A stretch of 40,781 nucleotides of DNA from an uncultured bacterium (lineage in GTDB: Bacteria; Acidobacteriota; Thermoanaerobaculia; Thermoanaerobaculales; Thermoanaerobaculaceae): positions 1 to 40,781 of the forward strand of contig CALEVZ010000023.1 of assembly GCA_937924755.1 (NCBI GenBank), read 5' to 3'. The translations under genes were made by a program, and so were the position numbers. The stretch's first letter is position 1, and every line of letters starts with the position of its first letter. This document shows, in pieces, positions 37,501-40,781 of the stretch. The notes beneath the pieces were generated by a model that saw nothing but the letters and a program-made list of their open reading frames with translations, was not told the DNA's origin and made no database searches.

Positions 37501-38134
37501 GGTTGGCGTTGACCCGTCGCAGCAGGTCGTTGTAGGCCGCGAAGAAGGTGGCGAAGTCCATCTGCTCGACGGCCTTGAGGTTGGGCACCAGCAGCGTGCG
37601 CGTGCCGTCACGGCGCACGACGTCCACCGCCAGGCCGAGGTTCACGTGCTCAGGGATGATGCGGTGGGGTTGACCGTCGATCTCGCGGTAGACGGCCCAC
37701 ATCCCCGGGCGGGCCTTGAGGGCGCGCACCAGCGCCCAGGCGAGGATGTGGGTGAAGCTGACCTTGCCCGCCTGGGAATCTTTCAGGTGGTGGTTCAGGA
37801 GGGCGCGGTTCTCCTCCAGCAGCTTGACCGGCACGGTGCGCACGGTGGTGGCGGTGGGGACGGTGAGGGAGGCGTCCATGTTGGCGGCCAGTCGTGCGGC
37901 GCCGCCGCGCAGCGGTTCAGCGCCGCGCGGCGCCACGAGGTGTGCTTCCTCGCCAAAAAAGGCGGGGACGGGCGCCGGGGCAGGCACCGTTCGTCCTGCC
38001 GGCGGCCGGTAGTCGGCGAAGAACTCCTGCCAACTCTCCCCCACCGAGGCGGGATCCGCCAGGTAAGCGCGGTACATCTCGTCCAGCAACCAGTCGTTGG
38101 GCCCGAAGGCCGATCTGCGTGCATCTTGGCTCAT
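34586..38134 (-). CDS. kgd: Fused 2-oxoglutarate decarboxylase/dehydrogenase E1 with E2 succinyltransferase domain
   Basis: The 1182-residue product combines two TCA-cycle activities. An N-terminal segment (NDWLLDEMYRAYLADPASV) is followed by a Pro/Ala linker, an E2o acyltransferase domain (about 85-320) with catalytic D283-H284-R285 in TYDHRVIQGAESG, and a complete ThDP-dependent E1o domain (about 330-1182). E1o motifs include GMAHRGRLNVL, HGDAAFAGQGVV and YRVHGHNEADEP. There is no lipoyl domain. This is the Kgd architecture known from Actinobacteria, where it decarboxylates 2-oxoglutarate and, with partner E2/E3 proteins, forms succinyl-CoA. ATG 38134 follows GGAAGGTGGGA. It is divergent from larE. 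Confidence 0.93.
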   Translation of the reverse strand: MSQDARRSAFGPNDWLLDEMYRAYLADPASVGESWQEFFADYRPPAGRTVPAPAPVPAFFGEEAHLVAPRGAEPLRGGAARLAANMDASLTVPTATTVRTVPVKLLEENRALLNHHLKDSQAGKVSFTHILAWALVRALKARPGMWAVYREIDGQPHRIIPEHVNLGLAVDVVRRDGTRTLLVPNLKAVEQMDFATFFAAYNDLLRRVNANQVSPEDFAGTTVSLTNPGMLGTSQSVPRLMPEQSFILAAGSIAYPPEYQLADPEVVARMGISKVMALTCTYDHRVIQGAESGTFLGVLAGLLAGEEDFYEEMFAALDAPHLPFRLARDVNPALAAGADALVAKQAPVLHLINMYRVRGHLLAHLNPLGSEMPRHSELELARYGLSIWDLDREFFTGGLAGRQRATLREILRILQDAYCDTVGIEYMHIQEPDQKVWIQERVEGVDKEAWLTAEEKRRLLFKLNAAEAFERFLHTNYLGHKRFSLEGGESVIPMLDRLLSRAADVGVEEVVMGMAHRGRLNVLSNIVGMSYKTIFRAFEGELDPESREGTGDVKYHLGAKGTFTSPAGGRVKVTLASNPSHLEAVNPVVEGMARAIQDSLGDGERRRVLPVLLHGDAAFAGQGVVAETLNMSALAGYRTGGTVHIVINNGIGFTTAPVDARSSVYATDVAKMVQAPIFHVNGDDPEACLRVMDLAFEFRHTFGKDVVVDLICYRVHGHNEADEPAYTQPLMYERIAAKRSVRKLYTERLINRGDLTLEEAERALADYKARLEEAFAETRDLGGATVAPPVAEAVETERPVPAVDRFTLEEVLAGMTAVPAGFTMHPKLARAFAGRARMLAEDAVDWGTGELLAFGSLLLEGVPVRLSGQDSRRGTFSQRHAVLVDFKTGASYTPLRHLSPSQAPFLIYDSLLSEYAVCGFEYGYSVSRPEALVLWEAQFGDFANGAQIVIDQFLAAAEEKWGQRSRLVLLLPHGQEGQGPEHSSARLERFLQLCAGDNLRVAVPTTAAQHFHLLRRQAYLEPAVPLVVMTPKSLLRAREARSAAVEFTDAEFRLVLDDPAPPTPVRRLLLCTGKVAYDLLARRAELGAETAVVRLEQLNPFPARELAAIVGRYGPPDDVRWVQEEPRNMGAWSFVAPLLQEVLGDCRVRYVGRPPSGSPATGSARRHQQEQQALVEAAFAPG

Positions 38135-38270
38135 GGCTTCCCACCTTCCCGGCGATGCGGCGTGGCGACCAACATTTCAAGTCTATCGCGCGCCAGGGCA
38201 CACTACGTGCATCGGCAACCCATGCACGGGGAGGAGTTGTTCCCCCACCGTCGGGAGCCTGCCCTGTCGA

Positions 38271-38283
38271 TATAATGAGTCGC
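38271..38283 (+). promoter_or_regulatory. Consensus TATAAT box directly before larE
   Basis: A perfect TATAAT (38271-38276) lies seven bases before ATG 38284. An alternative ATG (38275) is inside the box and so unlikely to be translated. No ribosome binding site or clear -35 is visible. A leaderless transcript beginning at or one base before 38284 is the simplest reading. Confidence 0.5.
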
Positions 38284-39096
38284 ATGGTAGAGCCGCATGC
38301 CCTGGTCAACCACTTGCGCGGCCTCGGCAGTGCCCTGGTTGCCTTCTCCGGGGGGGCCGACTCCACCCTGGTGGCGTGGGCGACGCAGCAGGCCCTGGGG
38401 GATGGCGCCGTGGCCGTGACCGCTCGCTCCGAGAGTCTAGCCGCCGGGGAGGCGGAAGCCGCCCGGCAACTGGCCCGGCGCATCGGCATCCGCCACCAGG
38501 AGATCACCTACTCCGAGCTGGCCATCCCCGGCTACGCCGCCAACCCCCCTGAGCGCTGCTACCTCTGCAAAGGCGAGCTGTTCCGGCGGCTCGTCACCCT
38601 GGGCCGGCAACTGGGGATGGACACGGTTCTCGACGGCACCAACGCCGATGACCAGCGGGATTACCGGCCAGGGCGACGGGCCGCCGCCGAGGCCGGGGTG
38701 CGTTCGCCCCTGGCCGAGCTGGGCTGGGGAAAGGAGGACATCCGCGCCGCCCTCAGGGCCCTCGACCTGCCCGTCTGGAACAAGCCCGCCTCCCCCTGCC
38801 TGTCCTCCCGGGTGCCCTACGGGGAGCCGATCACCGCGGAGAAGCTGGCCCAGGTGGGGCGCGCCGAGGCGGCCCTCAAAGAGCTGGGTTTCTCCGAGCT
38901 GCGGGTGCGCCACCACGGCGCGGTGGCGCGGCTGGAGGTGCCGCGGGCGGAGATGAGCCGTCTGCTGGCCCCCGACCTGGCCGACGAGGTGGTGCGCCGC
39001 CTCAAGCAGGCCGGCTTTGCCTTCGTCGCCCTCGACCTCGAAGGGTTTTCCTCCGGCTCCTTGAACCGGCTGTTGTCAATCACCTCCAAACCCTGA
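38284..39096 (+). CDS. larE: ATP-dependent sacrificial sulfur transferase LarE
   Basis: LarE adenylates the biosynthetic precursor of the nickel-pincer nucleotide and donates sulfur from its own cysteine. The 270-residue product has the PP-loop FSGGADSTL near residue 19, the ERCYLCKGELF block, DGTNADDQRDYRPGRRA, and SPCLSSRVPYG with Cys172, which lies where the sacrificial Cys of Lactiplantibacillus LarE is expected (inference). Partner genes larB and larC are not in the window. ATG 38284 is chosen over 38275 because the latter overlaps the -10 box. Confidence 0.88.
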   Translation: MVEPHALVNHLRGLGSALVAFSGGADSTLVAWATQQALGDGAVAVTARSESLAAGEAEAARQLARRIGIRHQEITYSELAIPGYAANPPERCYLCKGELFRRLVTLGRQLGMDTVLDGTNADDQRDYRPGRRAAAEAGVRSPLAELGWGKEDIRAALRALDLPVWNKPASPCLSSRVPYGEPITAEKLAQVGRAEAALKELGFSELRVRHHGAVARLEVPRAEMSRLLAPDLADEVVRRLKQAGFAFVALDLEGFSSGSLNRLLSITSKP

Positions 39097-39168
39097 GCGG
39101 CAGCGGGCCGTATCATGATCGACAACGCTGCGCGCGCTGGCGTCGCTGCCAGCGCCGGGGAGTCGACG

Positions 39169-39819
39169 ATGCGACGATGCGCCATCCTGGCCCTCGCCCT
39201 GGTGGCCGCTGTCCCTGCGGCTGCGCAACTTGACCCCCATCTTCGCTCCTTCTCTGACGGGCCAGAGGGGTTCCTGCTCACCGAGGCCGAGAAGGCCGCC
39301 TGGGAAAAGGTGACGTCCGACGAGGAGGCCGAGCGCTTTCTAGCGCTCTTCTGGGCCCGTCGCGACCCGGACCTCGCCACGCCGGAGAACGAGTTCCGGC
39401 AGGATTTCGAGCAGCGGGTGGCAGCGGCGGACAAGCTGTTCTCCTACGCGGGCGTCCGTGGGGCCCTCTCTGCACGCGGCAAGGTTTTGATCCTCCTCGG
39501 CATGTGCGACAGGCGCATGGATCTCGAGGCAGGCGGCAGGCGCGGTCAGGACCGCTTCGAGCGGTTCGGCCCCCGGGGCTACGCCTACGTGGAGTCGGGG
39601 GCGGTGCAGATCTGGGAGTACCAGCCCAGCCGATTCCCCAGCCTCAAGGCCAGGGAGCCGATCCACGTGGTGTTCCGCGAGCGCAACCCCAACGCCGGCG
39701 ATTTCGAGCTGCTCATCGAAAAGCGCGTCAACATGCAGACCCTGCGCCTGCTCAAGGAAGCGCCGGAGGGGTTCATCCGCCACCCCGACCTGACCGAGCC
39801 TCCCGCGGTTTCCCGGTGA
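39169..39819 (+). CDS. GWxTD-domain exported protein
   Basis: The 216-residue product has a Sec signal peptide (MRRCAILALALVAAVPAAAQ) and a GWxTD-type domain. The visible pattern is LLTEAEKAAWEKVTSDEEAERFLALFWARRDPD followed by TPENEFRQDFEQRVAAADKLF, read here as separate conserved blocks. GWxTD proteins are frequent in Acidobacteriota; their role is unknown, and envelope location follows from the signal peptide. ATG 39169 has GGGGAG upstream; an in-frame ATG at 39115 would give an N-terminus without a proper signal. Confidence 0.8.
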   Translation: MRRCAILALALVAAVPAAAQLDPHLRSFSDGPEGFLLTEAEKAAWEKVTSDEEAERFLALFWARRDPDLATPENEFRQDFEQRVAAADKLFSYAGVRGALSARGKVLILLGMCDRRMDLEAGGRRGQDRFERFGPRGYAYVESGAVQIWEYQPSRFPSLKAREPIHVVFRERNPNAGDFELLIEKRVNMQTLRLLKEAPEGFIRHPDLTEPPAVSR

Positions 39820-39898
39820 CGGCCTTCTTGGCCACCCCCAAGGAGAGGAAGGCGTCCGTCAGGATCGGTCCGGATCACCCCGGGGGCACTGAAGGGCG

Positions 39899-40603
39899 CT
39901 ATCCGGCCAGGCGGGACAGCTGATCTTCGAGCCGCGCTTCTCCGTCGCCGTCGAGCTCGGAAAAGGTGATCCCCACGCCGGTGTAGGGCTCGCGCCGTTC
40001 CACCGTGTGGCGCACCACGCGGGCTCGCCCGGACACCGGCGGGAAATCCGGGCGCAGCGTGAGCTCGAAGCGAACCTCCGAGCCCAGCGGCAGCACCCTC
40101 GGCAGGCGCACCAGCATGCCGGTGGCCGACACGTTCACCGTCTGGCAGAGCACGCGGTGCGCCAGTGGCTGGCTGACCAGGTCCAGGCGGCTCACCCCCT
40201 TGACCTTGACCCGTGGCGCGACGCGCAGGAGGCGATCCAGCAACCCCGGCAGCATCCGCGGCGCGTCCTCCACTCCCACCACCCGGTTGGCGCCCCAGCC
40301 CACGAAGGCCTCGGCGTTGCTGCGGGTGGCGCTCGAGGCCACGAACACGAACGCCGCCTGCCGGCTGGCCGAGTTGGGGTGACGCAGGGTCGAGAGAAAC
40401 GCCCGGGTGGAGTCGACAGCCAATGGGTAGCTCGCCACGATGGCGTCTACGGCCGCCGCTGTCGCCTGTTCCAGGGCGGCCACAGGGCTCGCCGCGGCGA
40501 TGGTGAAGCGCCGGCTCCCCAGCGCCTCCCCCAGCGCCTCGACGCCAGCCGGGTCGAAACCCACCAGCAGGACCGTTCGCCCGGAGCCGTTGCCAGCCGC
40601 CAT
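39899..40603 (-). CDS. Pseudo-receiver plus PilZ-domain protein
   Basis: The 234-residue product has an N-terminal CheY-like domain (about 9-125), but the usual phosphoacceptor position after the third strand reads VDAIVASYPL, without the DLxMP Asp, so phosphorylation is doubtful. The C-terminal PilZ domain (about 130-230) keeps NVSATG, matching the (D/N)xSxxG c-di-GMP motif, but I see no RxxxR arginine motif before it, so ligand binding is uncertain. It resembles PilZ proteins of Myxococcus type. ATG 40603 has AGGGG five bases upstream. It is convergent with the GWxTD gene. Confidence 0.75.
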   Translation of the reverse strand: MAAGNGSGRTVLLVGFDPAGVEALGEALGSRRFTIAAASPVAALEQATAAAVDAIVASYPLAVDSTRAFLSTLRHPNSASRQAAFVFVASSATRSNAEAFVGWGANRVVGVEDAPRMLPGLLDRLLRVAPRVKVKGVSRLDLVSQPLAHRVLCQTVNVSATGMLVRLPRVLPLGSEVRFELTLRPDFPPVSGRARVVRHTVERREPYTGVGITFSELDGDGEARLEDQLSRLAG

Positions 40604-40720
40604 CGCAACCCCTGCGATTGAGTATGGGACAGCAGGGAGGCCGGGACAGTGACGCAGATCACTGGAGGCAACAGCGACTACGAGGTGACAGGAGAGATGC
40701 GGAGCTGGCAAGGGCTCTCG

Positions 40721-40759
40721 CCGGGCAACGTTGCCCGGGGGTCTCCGAGTCCCTATACT
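40721..40759 (+). promoter_or_regulatory. Palindrome-overlapped promoter at the right edge
   Basis: A perfect 18-bp palindrome CCGGGCAACGTTGCCCGG (40721-40738) overlaps the -35 hexamer TTGCCC (40731-40736) of a promoter whose -10 box is TATACT (40754-40759), with the ideal 17-base spacing. It points rightward to a gene outside the window. The layout fits repression by a dimeric regulator. Confidence 0.5.
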
Positions 40760-40781
40760 TGAGAGGGAACTTGTTGGAGTG

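Overview
The window is GC-rich throughout, densely packed, and reads as a bacterial chromosome segment. A GWxTD-domain exported protein, a fused 2-oxoglutarate decarboxylase/dehydrogenase (Kgd type), a type IV minor-pilin cluster with PilY1, and long GT-C membrane proteins together suggest Acidobacteriota or a near relative. That assignment is an inference from gene content; no rRNA or single-copy phylogenetic marker is present.

Region 1 (1-13.9 kb, all + strand) is a defence island. It opens with the 3' part of a DUF4276 (TOPRIM-like) gene, followed by an AAA_14/DUF4143 ATPase with its own promoter and two tandem palindromes. Next comes a complete type III-B (Cmr) effector operon: cmr1, cas10/cmr2, cmr3, cmr4, cmr5, cmr6 and a CARF-HEPN effector of the TIGR02710 type. 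The operon runs directly into a 1118-residue Swt1-HEPN/DUF499 (COG1483) ATPase. Most genes overlap by 4 to about 30 bases, so they look translationally coupled. There is no CRISPR array, cas6, cas1 or cas2 in the window. Cas10 keeps the cyclase motif GGDD but has no N-terminal HD nuclease domain, so the system looks built to signal with cyclic oligoadenylate to the HEPN effector. The Cmr cassette is flanked by a perfect 47-bp direct repeat: the first 15 codons of the DUF499 gene occur once before cmr1, on a 44-codon broken chimera, and once at the start of the intact gene. This looks like the scar of the cassette inserting by recombination into an ATPase-DUF499 operon.

Region 2 (13.9-17.9 kb) holds a patatin-like lipoprotein and a DUF3891 protein (- strand, overlapping), then a GT-C (PMT/ArnT-like) membrane glycosyltransferase (+). 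Region 3 (17.9-25.8 kb, - strand) is a minor-pilin operon: GspH/FimT-like pseudopilin, pilV, pilW, pilX and pilY1. The PilY1 has a PA14 domain and a Thr-Pro linker of about 200 residues inserted inside its VWA domain. A strong bidirectional hairpin separates it from the convergent glycosyltransferase gene.

Region 4 (26.4-30.9 kb, +) is a TCA-cycle operon sdhA-sdhC-sdhD-sdhB-mdh with a terminator-like hairpin after mdh. Region 5 (31.0-34.6 kb, +) has a PanE/ApbA-like reductase, a GT-C-like membrane protein with a C-terminal discoidin-like domain, and a frameshifted membrane-protein pseudogene. Region 6 (34.6-40.8 kb) has kgd (-), an orphan larE (+), a GWxTD exported protein (+), a pseudo-receiver/PilZ protein (-), and at the right edge a promoter overlapped by a perfect 18-bp palindrome.

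Several genes (start codons at 787, 15676, 38284 and the pseudogene at 34104) lack a well-placed Shine-Dalgarno sequence and instead have a TANNNT box 6-7 bases before the start codon, which suggests leaderless transcripts.
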